Shown one piece after another: positions 1 through 8,417 of a stretch of 64,000 nt of DNA. The translations under genes were made by a program, and so were the position numbers. Every line of letters starts with the position of its first letter. The stretch's first letter is position 1. Origin of the DNA: Pirellulimonas nuda (GTDB taxonomy: Bacteria > Planctomycetota > Planctomycetia > Pirellulales > Lacipirellulaceae); assembly GCF_007750855.1 (NCBI RefSeq), contig NZ_CP036291.1, forward strand, positions 5,802,905 through 5,866,904, read 5' to 3'. Under the pieces are notes generated by a model, which did not search any database, was not told the DNA's origin, and worked only from the letters and a program-made list of their open reading frames with translations.

Positions 1-1471
1 CCTTGCCCGGCGTTTGGCGGACCCGCGTGTCGCGGAAGTTGGTCGGGTTCTTTTCGTCGGGTCGGGGCCCGGCGCCCTGCCCTTCGCCCATCCCCATGCC
101 GGGCTTCTCGCCCATGCCCTGACCGCCGGCCATCATGCCCCCCATGCACTGCTCGCAGCCGGCGCCCTGGCAACCGGGGCAGTTCATGGCGTTCTTGGCG
201 GCTTCGATCTGCTCCATCGTCTCGGCCAGCATCTCCATCTCGGCGGCCTGCTTGCCTAGCTCCTTGAGCTGCTCGGCCATCTGTTGCATCGCCTCGGCGG
301 CCTGCTGGGGGTCGCCCTGCTTGAGCGCTTCGGCGGCGTCCGCCATCTGCTGCGCCATCTCGGCCATCTTCTGCATCTGCGGCGCCGATTGCTGTAGTTG
401 CTCGAGCTTCTGCTGCAACTCGGCGGCCTGCTCGAGGTTGCCCTTGGCGCGTTGCTGCTCTACTTCCTGCTTCAGGTCGTCCATCGCCTTCTTGTGAGCC
501 TCGGCCGCGCCGGCCAGCTTCTCTTGCATCTTCTCGAGCTGCTTGCCCAGCTCCTGCTGCTTCTCCTGCGACATCTCTCCCTTGGCGAGCTGGTCCTGCA
601 TCTTCTTCAGCTCGTCGAGCGCCTTGTTCCACTCCCCTTTGCGCATCGCTTCGGCGGCCTTGTCGCCGGGGCCTTTGCCCAGCTCCTTCATCGAGTTGAG
701 CTGATCCTGCAACGCCTGCCGGCCACCCAATTCGGCCTTGCGGCGTTCTAAGTCTTTCGCCAGGTCGTTCAGCTTGACCATGGCGTCTTTCTTCGCCGCC
801 CCTTCCTTCTTGGCGAGCTCGTCCACCCCCTTCTCTACCTGCTTGAGCAGCCCGGTGGCGTCCTTCAGGTCGCCCTTTTCTGCCTCGGCACGCTTCTTGG
901 CGATCTTCTCGCGGAGCGATTTAGCCGCCTCCTTGGTCTGCGCTGCCTCGATGGTCTTCGCAGAGGGAGCGGCCCCCCCCTCCGCCGCGCGGTTGCCGAC
1001 CAGCATCAAGGCGAAGACGAGCGCCGCGGGAACCAACGGCGCCCAGGCGTGCCGCCCCAGGCGGACACGGAACCGCTCGCCGATCTCGATCCGATCGATC
1101 TGCCGCGCCGCGTCTCCCACCAGCGCCGCGCCCGCTTCGGTCTCTTGATCCGACTCCGAGAGCGACATGCAACTTGCGACCCGCTCCCGCAGCTCGAACC
1201 TGCGGTCGATCTCTTGTGCCGCATCGAGCCGGCTCTGACGCCAAACGGCGGTCTCGACCGCGGCCAGCGCCAGCGCTAAAGCGACCGCGCCCCCGACCCA
1301 GGCCTGCGCCCACCAAGTGGGGAGCGGCTCGATGACGAACATCTTGGGCGCCGCCACGGCGACGGCCGCCACGCACAACGCGGCAAACAACCGCCAAACC
1401 AGCCGGCGCAAAAACTGCTCGGTCACTAACCGGCGATGGGCCCGAGAAACCTGTTCGATCAGTTTTTCCAT
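1..1471 (-). CDS. Membrane-anchored coiled-coil protein, 3' end outside window
   Basis: Partial gene read on the minus strand from an ATG at 1471 and still open at base 1. The visible 490 residues have three hydrophobic segments (about residues 25-42, 55-75 and 143-159), then about 250 residues of Lys/Glu/Gln/Ala-rich coiled coil. A Cys knuckle CPGCQGAGCEQC follows near residue 430, then a Gly/Met-rich stretch. The layout resembles the DUF4175-like proteins found beside MoxR/vWA operons in planctomycetes, but I cannot confirm the family because the C-terminus is missing. The Cys spacing (CxxC, 4, CxxC) suggests a small zinc site like that of DnaJ. The start codon follows a divergent intergenic hairpin with no strong ribosome binding site. 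Function unknown; a scaffold or envelope role is inference. Confidence 0.75.
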   Translation of the reverse strand, partial: MEKLIEQVSRAHRRLVTEQFLRRLVWRLFAALCVAAVAVAAPKMFVIEPLPTWWAQAWVGGAVALALALAAVETAVWRQSRLDAAQEIDRRFELRERVASCMSLSESDQETEAGAALVGDAARQIDRIEIGERFRVRLGRHAWAPLVPAALVFALMLVGNRAAEGGAAPSAKTIEAAQTKEAAKSLREKIAKKRAEAEKGDLKDATGLLKQVEKGVDELAKKEGAAKKDAMVKLNDLAKDLERRKAELGGRQALQDQLNSMKELGKGPGDKAAEAMRKGEWNKALDELKKMQDQLAKGEMSQEKQQELGKQLEKMQEKLAGAAEAHKKAMDDLKQEVEQQRAKGNLEQAAELQQKLEQLQQSAPQMQKMAEMAQQMADAAEALKQGDPQQAAEAMQQMAEQLKELGKQAAEMEMLAETMEQIEAAKNAMNCPGCQGAGCEQCMGGMMAGGQGMGEKPGMGMGEGQGAGPRPDEKNPTNFRDTRVRQTPGK

Positions 1472-1496
1472 CGCAAGACTCGCATGCAAGCGGTAG

Positions 1497-1521
1497 CAGC
1501 CGACGGGTTACGCCCGTCGAA
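1497..1521. repeat. GC-rich hairpin repeat, diverged copy
   Basis: The stem CGACGGG / CCCGTCG with a short loop lies between the divergent genes at 1471 and 1562. It is a shorter relative of the hairpin repeats at 19602-19627 and 57454-57536. Here it sits in a promoter region rather than after a gene. Confidence 0.5.
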
Positions 1522-1561
1522 GTCCATAGGACAACCCAAAGCCACGGCGTATTATAGACCT

Positions 1562-2050
1562 ATGGACGACTCCCGTGCAGCAACCGTTCCCCCCCCGGCC
1601 AAAGAATCGTGCGTCCGCCAGGGGGCCGATAGCCCGCTGGCCGGCCCCGAGGACCGCCCAACCGCCGATATCGTGCTGTACGACGGAGAGTGCAACTTCT
1701 GCCGGGCCCAGATGCAGCAACTGGGCTGGTGGGACTGCCAGGGGAAGCTCGCCTATCTGTCGATCCACGACCCCCGGGTGGCCCAGCGGTGGCCCGATTT
1801 GTCGCTCGACCGGTTGCGGCAAGAAATGTGCATCGTCGATCGCTCGGGCGACCGCCACTGGGGCGCGGACGCCGTGCGCTACCTCACCCGCCGGCTCCGC
1901 CGGCTGTGGTGGCTGGCCCCGGTGATGCACTTCCCGGGATCGATGCTCGTGTGGCGGCCGCTGTACCGGCTGGTGGCGCGAAACCGCTTCCGGCTAATGG
2001 GCCGGAGCGTCGACTGCTCCAGCGACGCCTGTTCCCTGCACCAAAAGTAG
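1562..2050 (+). CDS. DCC-family thiol-disulfide oxidoreductase-like protein (DUF393)
   Basis: 162 residues. The family signature DxxCxxC is present as YDGECNFC just after a roughly 35-residue polar N-terminus. The mid-region has the usual Trp- and Arg-rich helices and a single hydrophobic patch (WWLAPVMHFPG). DCC proteins are small thioredoxin-fold-like proteins with a predicted redox CxxC; their substrate is not established. I chose the ATG at 1562 because the upstream in-frame start at 1436 would run through the promoter and hairpin of the divergent gene. The gene stops 8 bases before the end of the convergent sulfotransferase fusion at 2059. Confidence 0.8.
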   Translation: MDDSRAATVPPPAKESCVRQGADSPLAGPEDRPTADIVLYDGECNFCRAQMQQLGWWDCQGKLAYLSIHDPRVAQRWPDLSLDRLRQEMCIVDRSGDRHWGADAVRYLTRRLRRLWWLAPVMHFPGSMLVWRPLYRLVARNRFRLMGRSVDCSSDACSLHQK

Positions 2051-2058
2051 GGCCCGCC

Positions 2059-4050
2059 CTACGCGGCGCGTCGATCGGCCGTTTCGCAGTAGCCCCACAT
2101 CTGCATGTAGGAACCCAACGCGACTTCAACCGCTTGGCGGTCGGCCTCGTTCAGCTTCGACGGCTTGTTCTTCTGGTAGCCAGCGATCGACTGAAGGTAG
2201 CTATCGAGACGCGCTCGGTAGGCGTCGGTCATCTCGAGGCCGAGCTGACGGTAGAGCCGCTCGATCTCGCCGACAGGGTCGCTCTCAAGGTCTTCAAACC
2301 GCACCGTGGCGTGCTGGTCGCTGGCGAGTGAGGCGGCGCCGGCGTAGTGGTCGTCCATCATCTGGGCGTAGTGGTCGACAAAGCGGGTGGCGTAGTTGTC
2401 CTCAGGCGCCGGGTCTTGCAACTGGAAGACGACGAGGCCTTGTTCGGCGAAACGCCTGTTCGAGCGCAGCACGTCGTGCGGGTTGCGGACGATGTGGATG
2501 TAGCGCGCCCCCGGGAACAGGTCGTGCAGCATATCGATCCGGCCGGTGTTGGCCGGGTTCTTCAGCAGGGGCCGACGCCCGTTGAGCGCGGTGAGCTTGC
2601 GGAGGAACAACCGGTAGTGCCGGCGCCAACGGACCCGCTCGGCGCCGTCGAAGCCGGCGCTCCGCCAGTAACGGTTGTGGGCGCCCACGCGCGGGAAGTT
2701 GAACGACCAGTAGGGCGACGGGCTCCCCATCGCGGCCAGCGCGAACTCGTCTTCTTGCGACGAGAAGGGGGTCATCTGCACGGAATCCATCGGACGCCGC
2801 CACATCAGGAAGGGGATCATCAACAGGGTGGTCAACCACCCCGTAAGGAACCCGTGCGGGTTGAACACCTCGTAGTTGCGCGGCGAGCGGAACTGCGGGT
2901 CGAGCGCCAGCAGGTTGTGCAGGTGGGTCGTCCCGCTGCGGTTGACCCCCACCAAGAACAACGGGTCCTGAGGCGTGTGACGCAAGAGAAGCGGCGCCAG
3001 CATCCTTTCCGGCAACGCCAGCACCGTGTTGACCGCAGACGCCGCCAGCGAGAACGCCAGCCTCGGCAGGTAACGCAGGTCGATGCGGCAGCGGGCTTCG
3101 GCCAGCAGCCTCACCCAGCGGTCGATCGGCGTGAGCTGCACCAGGTTGCTGAACGGGTTGGTGCGATGGAAGCCGGCCGCGGCTTGGTCGTCGGTGTTGG
3201 CGACGCGCTCGCCGCGGAGCCAGAGGATCGCCACGGCGCCGACGAGGACAGCCGCCATCAGCAGCCACAACGCGGGCGCCTGGCGGGGGTCGTTCAGCGG
3301 CGCCATCCAGGGCGACATCGGCGCGTCGGGCGAGAACGCTAGCAGGTCGAGCTTTGAGATCACTTTCCGCGGCATCAAGCAGCCCGCGAGCACGCCCGAG
3401 GGGAGTGTGATGCTCCCGGAGATCATCCGCAGCACGCCCAGCAGCGAGGCCAGCATGAACATGCCCACGAACAGCCGTTGCCCCTCGGCGCCGAGCATGC
3501 CGTCGGCCCGGCCCAGGGCGCACGCCGCGGCAAACAAGGCGGCGGGCACAACGACCGCCGACCACCGCGACCCGCCCCGCCGCAGCATGCCGAGCAGGCA
3601 GCCGCAGAAGATCAGTTGCTGGGTGACCGCCAGCGGGATCGCTAGCACGGCGTCGAGGCCCGCCTCGGCCGTGCGGCCCGCGGTGATCCCCGTGGTCCGC
3701 AGCGAGTAGACCCCAGCCAGCGCCGCGACCGCGCAGTAGGCCAGGTAGACACAGGCGCCAGCGGCGGCGCCTTGGGCGAACTTCATCCGCCAGTTGCGTT
3801 CGATCACCAGCCCGTACTCGGCCAGCGGGCGGCCCTCGGCCGCGATCATCCCCAGCAGCACGACCATCGAGACGACGATCAGCACCGTGCTGCCGGCGTT
3901 GCGATCCAGCAACGAAAAGTGCACGCCCGCTACGGCGGCGGCGCCCTGCATCGCGGCGCCCAACGCCGCGACCACGGCAAATAGCGCCAGCAGCCGCACA
4001 AGCGGCGGCGAGGCGACGAGGTTGCGTGAGAGACGGTCGAAAAAAGCCAC
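2059..4050 (-). CDS. Degenerate CPBP-type membrane domain fused to a sulfotransferase
   Basis: 663 residues from a GTG start with AAGG just upstream. Residues 1-280 are polytopic and follow the CPBP intramembrane protease (Abi/Rce1) layout, including GRPLAEYGL near 73-81. The catalytic sites are lost. The EExxxR region reads QQLIFCG (144-150), the FxxxH helix reads ALFAAAC, and the last His-bearing helix reads GVLAGCL (219-225). Residues 355-663 are a PAPS-dependent sulfotransferase. The 5'-phosphosulfate loop is NRSGTTHL (370-377), and a 3'-phosphate segment YIHIVRNPHDVLRSNRR precedes a typical C-terminal Arg-rich end. The likely role is transfer of sulfate to a membrane-associated or exported glycan or lipid, with the domain anchored by an inactive protease fold. 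The fusion is seen in the sequence; substrate and activity are unknown. Confidence 0.85.
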   Translation of the reverse strand: MAFFDRLSRNLVASPPLVRLLALFAVVAALGAAMQGAAAVAGVHFSLLDRNAGSTVLIVVSMVVLLGMIAAEGRPLAEYGLVIERNWRMKFAQGAAAGACVYLAYCAVAALAGVYSLRTTGITAGRTAEAGLDAVLAIPLAVTQQLIFCGCLLGMLRRGGSRWSAVVVPAALFAAACALGRADGMLGAEGQRLFVGMFMLASLLGVLRMISGSITLPSGVLAGCLMPRKVISKLDLLAFSPDAPMSPWMAPLNDPRQAPALWLLMAAVLVGAVAILWLRGERVANTDDQAAAGFHRTNPFSNLVQLTPIDRWVRLLAEARCRIDLRYLPRLAFSLAASAVNTVLALPERMLAPLLLRHTPQDPLFLVGVNRSGTTHLHNLLALDPQFRSPRNYEVFNPHGFLTGWLTTLLMIPFLMWRRPMDSVQMTPFSSQEDEFALAAMGSPSPYWSFNFPRVGAHNRYWRSAGFDGAERVRWRRHYRLFLRKLTALNGRRPLLKNPANTGRIDMLHDLFPGARYIHIVRNPHDVLRSNRRFAEQGLVVFQLQDPAPEDNYATRFVDHYAQMMDDHYAGAASLASDQHATVRFEDLESDPVGEIERLYRQLGLEMTDAYRARLDSYLQSIAGYQKNKPSKLNEADRQAVEVALGSYMQMWGYCETADRRAA

Positions 4051-4217
4051 GTTGCGCCTTGTGGGTGCGTGCGAGCAGTCCTCCCCCTGCTAGACGCGAT
4101 CGGCAACCGACCCCGGGCCGATTGAATCGAATACGCAAACTTTGACGGTTTGTGCGACAATCGATACGCTGGCGCCGACTGCTGGCGTTACCTCCGTTGG
4201 ATCAGAGCAAAACCACG

Positions 4218-5621
4218 ATGCGACTCTCCCTGTTCTTGCTGGCGGTGCTGGCGCCGGCCGTGACGGGCGCCGCGACGCAGCGTCCCAACGTGCTGATGAT
4301 CGCGGTCGACGACCTCAACGACTGGGTCGGCGCCCTGGGGGGGCACCCGCAGGCCCGGACGCCGGCCATGGACGCCCTGGCCCGGCGCGCCACGGTCTTT
4401 ACCAACGCCCACTGCGCCGCGCCTATCTGCAACCCATCGCGGGCCGCGTTGTTTACGGGACGGCTCCCCAGCTCTACCGGCATCTACCACCTGGCGCCCC
4501 TGCTGCGCGGATGCGCCTCAACACGACACGCCCTAACGTTGCCGCAGTACTTTGCTCTACAAGGTTACCGCACCCTCGCCGCGGGTAAGCTGCTGCATAC
4601 CGCAGACGGTTCGGAGTTCCAGACCTACGCCGGCACTTTCGGCGGCTTCGGCCCGGCGCCTGAGTCTCCCATCAGCTTCGGGGTCTCCCACCCCCTGTGG
4701 GATTGGGGTGCGATGGAAGTCGCCGAGGGCCGGATGCCCGATGAACGGATCGCCGCCTGGACCGCGCAACAGCTCGAAGAGCTGCCGCACGATCGGCCCT
4801 TCTTCCTGGCGTGCGGCTTCTACAAGCCCCACGTGCCCATGATCGTGCCGCAGCGGTGGTTCGACCTCCACCCGCTGGAAGAAGTGCTGCTCCCACCGCA
4901 CCGCCGAGACGACCTGCGGGACGTTCCGGGCATCGGGCTCGACCTCAGCTACAGCGCCGTGGCGCCGCGGCACGAATGGATGGTGGAGAACCGCCAGTGG
5001 CGCCACGCCGTGCAGAGCTATCTGGCGTGCACCAGCTTTGTGGATGCGCAGGTTGGAAAGGTGCTAGCCGCTCTCGAGGCGAGCCCTCATGCTGACAACA
5101 CGGTGGTGGTGCTGTGGAGCGACCACGGCTTCCACCTGGGGGACAAAGAGTGCTGGGGCAAACGGTCGCTGTGGGAAGCGACCACGAAAGTAGTGCTCAT
5201 GATCGATGCGCCCGGCACGCCGCCGGCACGCTGCGATCGGCCCGTGGGGTTGATCGACCTGTACCCCACGCTCTGCCAGTTGTGCCAGTTGCCAACCGTC
5301 CTGGGGCTCGACGGGCACGACCTATCCCCGTTGCTGTCCGACCCCAAGCAAGACTGGCCCTGGCCAGCGCTGACGACGTTCGGGCAGAACAATCACACAC
5401 TCCGCTCTGACCGCTGGCGGTACATCGAGTACCAAGACGGCAGCCGGGAGCTGTACGACCACTGGGCCGATCCGCACGAGTTCGACAACCTGGCGGACGA
5501 GCCCCGCTACGCAGGAGTCGTCCGCGAGCTCCGCCGAGCGCTCCCCAAGACCAACGTTCCTATGGCGCCCGGGAGCAACCACACCGACGCGCGGCCCGGT
5601 TCGGCGGTCGATATCGACTGA
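4218..5621 (+). CDS. Secreted sulfatase (iduronate-2-sulfatase-like)
   Basis: 467 residues from the ATG at 4218, which starts a clear signal peptide (MRLSLFLLAVLAPAVTGA). An upstream in-frame start would only add a polar tail. The N-terminal metal-binding segment NVLMIAVDDLNDW is followed by the formylglycine signature CNPSR (Cys71 to Arg75) and then AALFTG. The second half carries the sulfatase segment SDHGFHLGDKECWGK and a C-terminal RYIEYQDGSRELYDH. The enzyme should hydrolyse sulfate esters, probably on polysaccharides, outside the cytoplasm after Cys71 is oxidised to formylglycine. The DDLNDW segment is typical of the iduronate-2-sulfatase-like branch; the true substrate cannot be read. 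It converges with the metallopeptidase-like gene across a hairpin. Confidence 0.92.
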   Translation: MRLSLFLLAVLAPAVTGAATQRPNVLMIAVDDLNDWVGALGGHPQARTPAMDALARRATVFTNAHCAAPICNPSRAALFTGRLPSSTGIYHLAPLLRGCASTRHALTLPQYFALQGYRTLAAGKLLHTADGSEFQTYAGTFGGFGPAPESPISFGVSHPLWDWGAMEVAEGRMPDERIAAWTAQQLEELPHDRPFFLACGFYKPHVPMIVPQRWFDLHPLEEVLLPPHRRDDLRDVPGIGLDLSYSAVAPRHEWMVENRQWRHAVQSYLACTSFVDAQVGKVLAALEASPHADNTVVVLWSDHGFHLGDKECWGKRSLWEATTKVVLMIDAPGTPPARCDRPVGLIDLYPTLCQLCQLPTVLGLDGHDLSPLLSDPKQDWPWPALTTFGQNNHTLRSDRWRYIEYQDGSRELYDHWADPHEFDNLADEPRYAGVVRELRRALPKTNVPMAPGSNHTDARPGSAVDID

Positions 5622-5629
5622 TCCCCCGT

Positions 5630-5653
5630 GCGCCGCGTGGCCTCACGCGGCGC
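5630..5653. terminator. Bidirectional hairpin terminator
   Basis: A perfect 10-bp GC stem with a GCCT loop begins 8 bases after the sulfatase stop. Its last base overlaps the stop codon of the convergent gene at 5653. It lacks a T-tract but is well placed to end both transcripts. Confidence 0.6.
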
Positions 5654-6228
5654 TAGTCGCGGATCGGCACCAGCTTGGGCGCCGGGTAGCGGTCGCCGCG
5701 CACCACGCCGAACTCCGCCACGAGCTCAGCGAATGAGAGCGTGAGGAACGCGTAGAGCGACTCCGGCGGGTCGAGCGCCAGCCACCCGCGCGCCAGGCCC
5801 GCCGCGTGCGCGTCGAAGGCCTGCTGCGAGGCGCCGTGGGCGTAGCAACGCCCTTCGTGGCGGCGGAGGTCGCCGTCGAAGAGGGGGCCGACGTGCCACA
5901 ACTCGTGGACGATGGTGATCAGCTTCTCCTCGAACGGCAGGTCGAGGAACCTCGGGAGGTAGAAGTTCAGCAGGTACAAGCACTCGACGCCGCTGGGGTT
6001 CACGATCCGCTGGCACTGGTACTTCCGGCCCCGGACCGCGCCGATGGTGCTCCCCGCCTCGAACCGCAGCGGCGTCAGCGAGGCCTGGATGCCGTGCATC
6101 ACCCGCTTGCGGGCCTGACGGAAGCCGACGGCGACCCGCTCCATATCGATATGCGACAGGTCGGGGATCCGCCGCGTCATGTCGACGCACACAGACCGTG
6201 CCGCGGAAGTGAAATCAAACTTCTTCAT
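5653..6228 (-). CDS. Putative metallopeptidase-like protein (HELWH motif)
   Basis: 191 residues, no signal peptide. It contains HELWH (His108, Glu109, His112), the HExxH zinc-protease pattern, at the end of a hydrophobic helix (EKLITIV). Possible third ligands follow at His124/Glu125 and His131. I do not recognise a named family. The start codon overlaps the stop of the upstream SpoIIM gene (ATGA, 6225-6228), so the two are translationally coupled and form a three-gene operon with the RDD protein. Peptidase activity is inferred from one motif and has moderate support; the protein may instead be a non-catalytic relative. Confidence 0.7.
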   Translation of the reverse strand: MKKFDFTSAARSVCVDMTRRIPDLSHIDMERVAVGFRQARKRVMHGIQASLTPLRFEAGSTIGAVRGRKYQCQRIVNPSGVECLYLLNFYLPRFLDLPFEEKLITIVHELWHVGPLFDGDLRRHEGRCYAHGASQQAFDAHAAGLARGWLALDPPESLYAFLTLSFAELVAEFGVVRGDRYPAPKLVPIRD

Positions 6229-7241
6229 GCCTCGCCCCCCCCGGCTCCTGCCGGCGTGTCCTCTCCCCGATCCTCTTCGGGAGCGGCGCCGCCAAGCACT
6301 AGAAAATAAAAGAGCAACAGCAGCGTGGAAAGCACCGAGACCAAGGCCTTGACCTCGTACGGCGCCGCGGAGGGCGAAAGGAACCCCTCGATCAGCGCGG
6401 CTAAAAAGAACAGCAGCACGCCAGCGAACATGGTGGGCATCGCTTCTCGGCTAGCGGCCAACAGCGACTCGCGCCGCGAGAGCCCGTGCGTGTCGACCAG
6501 CGAGAAGCCCATCCGCATGCCCGCGGCGGCGGACAGCACGATGGCGGTCAACTCGAACGGCGCGTGCGCGGTGACGAAGGTGAAGAAGTTGTCCCCCTGG
6601 GGGGTCATCGCCATGTGGCCAAACAGGGCGCCCAGCACCAGCGCATTAAACAGCGTCTCGAAGATCCCGCCGATCCCGAACACCAGCCCCATCACGAAAC
6701 AGCGCAGCCCGATGCTGGCGTTGTGCCAGAGGTAGAAGCCCGCCATGAAGGTCTCCCCCCCCGTGGCGCCGAACTTGATCCCGTCGAAGCTGTCCTCGGT
6801 CGACTGGATATGCTCTGCCCCCAAAAGCGACTCGGCGTAGCCGGGGACGGGCGAGAAATCGGTCGCCAGAAAGGCCGAGGCAATAAACCCGCCCCAGAAC
6901 AGCCCGAGCGCAATCCGCAACGCACCGTCGTGGAAGAGCCGGCGCGGGGTGTCCACGAACAGCTCTTTCCACCACCCGCGGGCCTCCAGCCCGCGGCTCC
7001 GGTAGAGCTGGCTGTGCGCGCGGCCGACCAGACGGTGCAGGTAGCGAACGATGTCGGAGGGAAACTGGTGGGCGTCTGCCAGCGCGAGGTCGGCGCACGC
7101 GGCCCGGTACAGGCCGGCGAACTCGGCCCGCTGCGTGGCGGTGAGCGTCCGCGCCGCCGACGAGCCCTCGAGCTGGATGCAGATCACGTCCAGCCGGCGC
7201 CAGTCGGGAGACCGCTGTTCGATCCGTTGGGAGACTTTCAT
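6225..7241 (-). CDS. SpoIIM-family integral membrane protein
   Basis: 338 residues. A soluble N-terminal half (about 1-110) is followed by about six membrane segments. The family hallmark FVTAHAPFELTAIVLSAAAG is present, with the usual Gly-rich helices before and after it. SpoIIM-domain proteins occur widely outside spore formers, often beside RDD, MoxR and DUF58 genes; here only RDD accompanies it. The likely role is in the inner membrane, with no known substrate. It lies downstream of the RDD gene (stop 7325, start 7241) and is coupled to the HELWH gene by a 4-base overlap. The name reflects homology only and does not imply sporulation. Confidence 0.87.
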   Translation of the reverse strand: MKVSQRIEQRSPDWRRLDVICIQLEGSSAARTLTATQRAEFAGLYRAACADLALADAHQFPSDIVRYLHRLVGRAHSQLYRSRGLEARGWWKELFVDTPRRLFHDGALRIALGLFWGGFIASAFLATDFSPVPGYAESLLGAEHIQSTEDSFDGIKFGATGGETFMAGFYLWHNASIGLRCFVMGLVFGIGGIFETLFNALVLGALFGHMAMTPQGDNFFTFVTAHAPFELTAIVLSAAAGMRMGFSLVDTHGLSRRESLLAASREAMPTMFAGVLLFFLAALIEGFLSPSAAPYEVKALVSVLSTLLLLFYFLVLGGAAPEEDRGEDTPAGAGGGEA

Positions 7242-7324
7242 CGCAGCGTCACGGCGTGAGTCGGACGGCGTCCGAGGGGGCGATTCGTTTCATGTGCCTG
7301 GCGCCCGGCAGACGCCCCCATAGC

Positions 7325-8161
7325 CTAGCCCGATGCGGCAAGCGCCTCGGCAGGACTCGGGGCGTCTTGTTCGCGTTGGTCGTGGAACGTGCGGACGTAG
7401 AGCGCGCACATCAAGAGGTCGTGGTCCGTGTCGGCGCCCAAGCGAAACCGCTCCGTCAACGGCTCGCCCAAGTGCCGGGCGATCTCCGACCGCCGGGCGG
7501 GCCCGAAGTACCTGCGCCGGCTGCTGTAGTGCGCAAGCGCTTTGGCCAGCGAGGTCGACGCGACAAAGTTCGCGGGGATGGCCTCGGCCAACGCGTAGAC
7601 CCGGCGGTCCTCCAACTCGATGGCGGCCGACAGTCGCGAGCGGTCCTCCACCACCACGATCGTGTTGCTCACCAAGTCGCCAAGCCGCTGGTACCGCGGG
7701 GTGAGCGCCATTGCGCCCAGGCCGAACAGCAGCGTCGGCAGCTCGATCACGTTCGGCAGGATCGGGAGGAACGGCGCCATGTCCAGCAGCTTCACAAAAT
7801 TGCGGAGCGTGGCCTGTGAGGCGGTCACCGGCCGGCCGTCGCCCCCCAGCACGCGCAGGCCGAACATCCGCTTGCCGGGGGTCTGTCCGTTCCAGGTCGC
7901 CTCGAAGAAACCCCCGTAGAACCATTGCAGGAAGAACCAAACCACCAGCCCGACGGAGAACCCGAGCCCCCACAGGCCGGCGGCGCCAAACGCAAGCACG
8001 GCGACCATCGTGCAAGCCACGACCGCGACCACGCAGATCGAGAAATCGACCAAGTAGGCCGGCGCGCGGGCAAACGGGCCGGCGATCTGGTACTCGAACG
8101 CAATGTTTTCGGGCGTGACGATGCTCAATCGAGAGTCGAGCTGCGCGGCGTCTCGAGGCAT
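7325..8161 (-). CDS. RDD-family membrane protein
   Basis: 278 residues from the ATG at 8161. An in-frame start 75 bases upstream would add a low-complexity tail. RDD features are visible: the ARAPAYLVDFSICV entry helix with its Arg and Asp, a second pair of membrane helices (GFSVGLVVWFFLQWFYGGFF), the GKRMFGLRV segment after it, and a third hydrophobic helix. A soluble C-terminal tail of about 110 residues follows. RDD proteins are small inner-membrane proteins, some proposed as cation antiporters; no function can be assigned here. It is the first gene of the RDD-SpoIIM-metallopeptidase-like operon. Confidence 0.85.
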   Translation of the reverse strand: MPRDAAQLDSRLSIVTPENIAFEYQIAGPFARAPAYLVDFSICVVAVVACTMVAVLAFGAAGLWGLGFSVGLVVWFFLQWFYGGFFEATWNGQTPGKRMFGLRVLGGDGRPVTASQATLRNFVKLLDMAPFLPILPNVIELPTLLFGLGAMALTPRYQRLGDLVSNTIVVVEDRSRLSAAIELEDRRVYALAEAIPANFVASTSLAKALAHYSSRRRYFGPARRSEIARHLGEPLTERFRLGADTDHDLLMCALYVRTFHDQREQDAPSPAEALAASG

Positions 8162-8266
8162 CAGTGCTGGTAGCGTTGGGTAAGCGGCGGTCGTAAGTGT
8201 AGGATTATCCGCGCTCGGCCCACGCGCCGCAAGCAACGGCGCTCACCCGCTGCGTGAACCGGTCTG

Positions 8267-8322
8267 TGTGAGCCGGGCCGTGTGAGCCGGGCCGTGTGAG
8301 CCGGGCCGTGTGAGCCGGGCCG
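8267..8322. repeat. Four perfect 14-bp tandem repeats
   Basis: The unit TGTGAGCCGGGCCG is repeated four times without mismatch between the divergent RDD and proline dehydrogenase genes, ending about 95 bases before the latter's ATG. A 14-bp period is not a whole number of helical turns. It may be a slippage-prone tract or a cluster of binding sites. Confidence 0.9.
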
Positions 8323-8417
8323 TCCCCGGCCCCGGCGCCGCGAGAGTTTCGCTCTATCGAGCCTTGCCGGGGGCGGGGACGCCCCGGCTCGCGCTATCAA
8401 CGCTAGAATCGATTGCT

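Noticed and set aside
6225-7241. Evidence of sporulation
   Set aside because: SpoIIM-domain proteins are widespread in non-spore-formers, and no other sporulation gene is present.
8267-8322. CRISPR array
   Set aside because: The repeats are 14 bp, head-to-tail and without spacers, and there is no cas gene.
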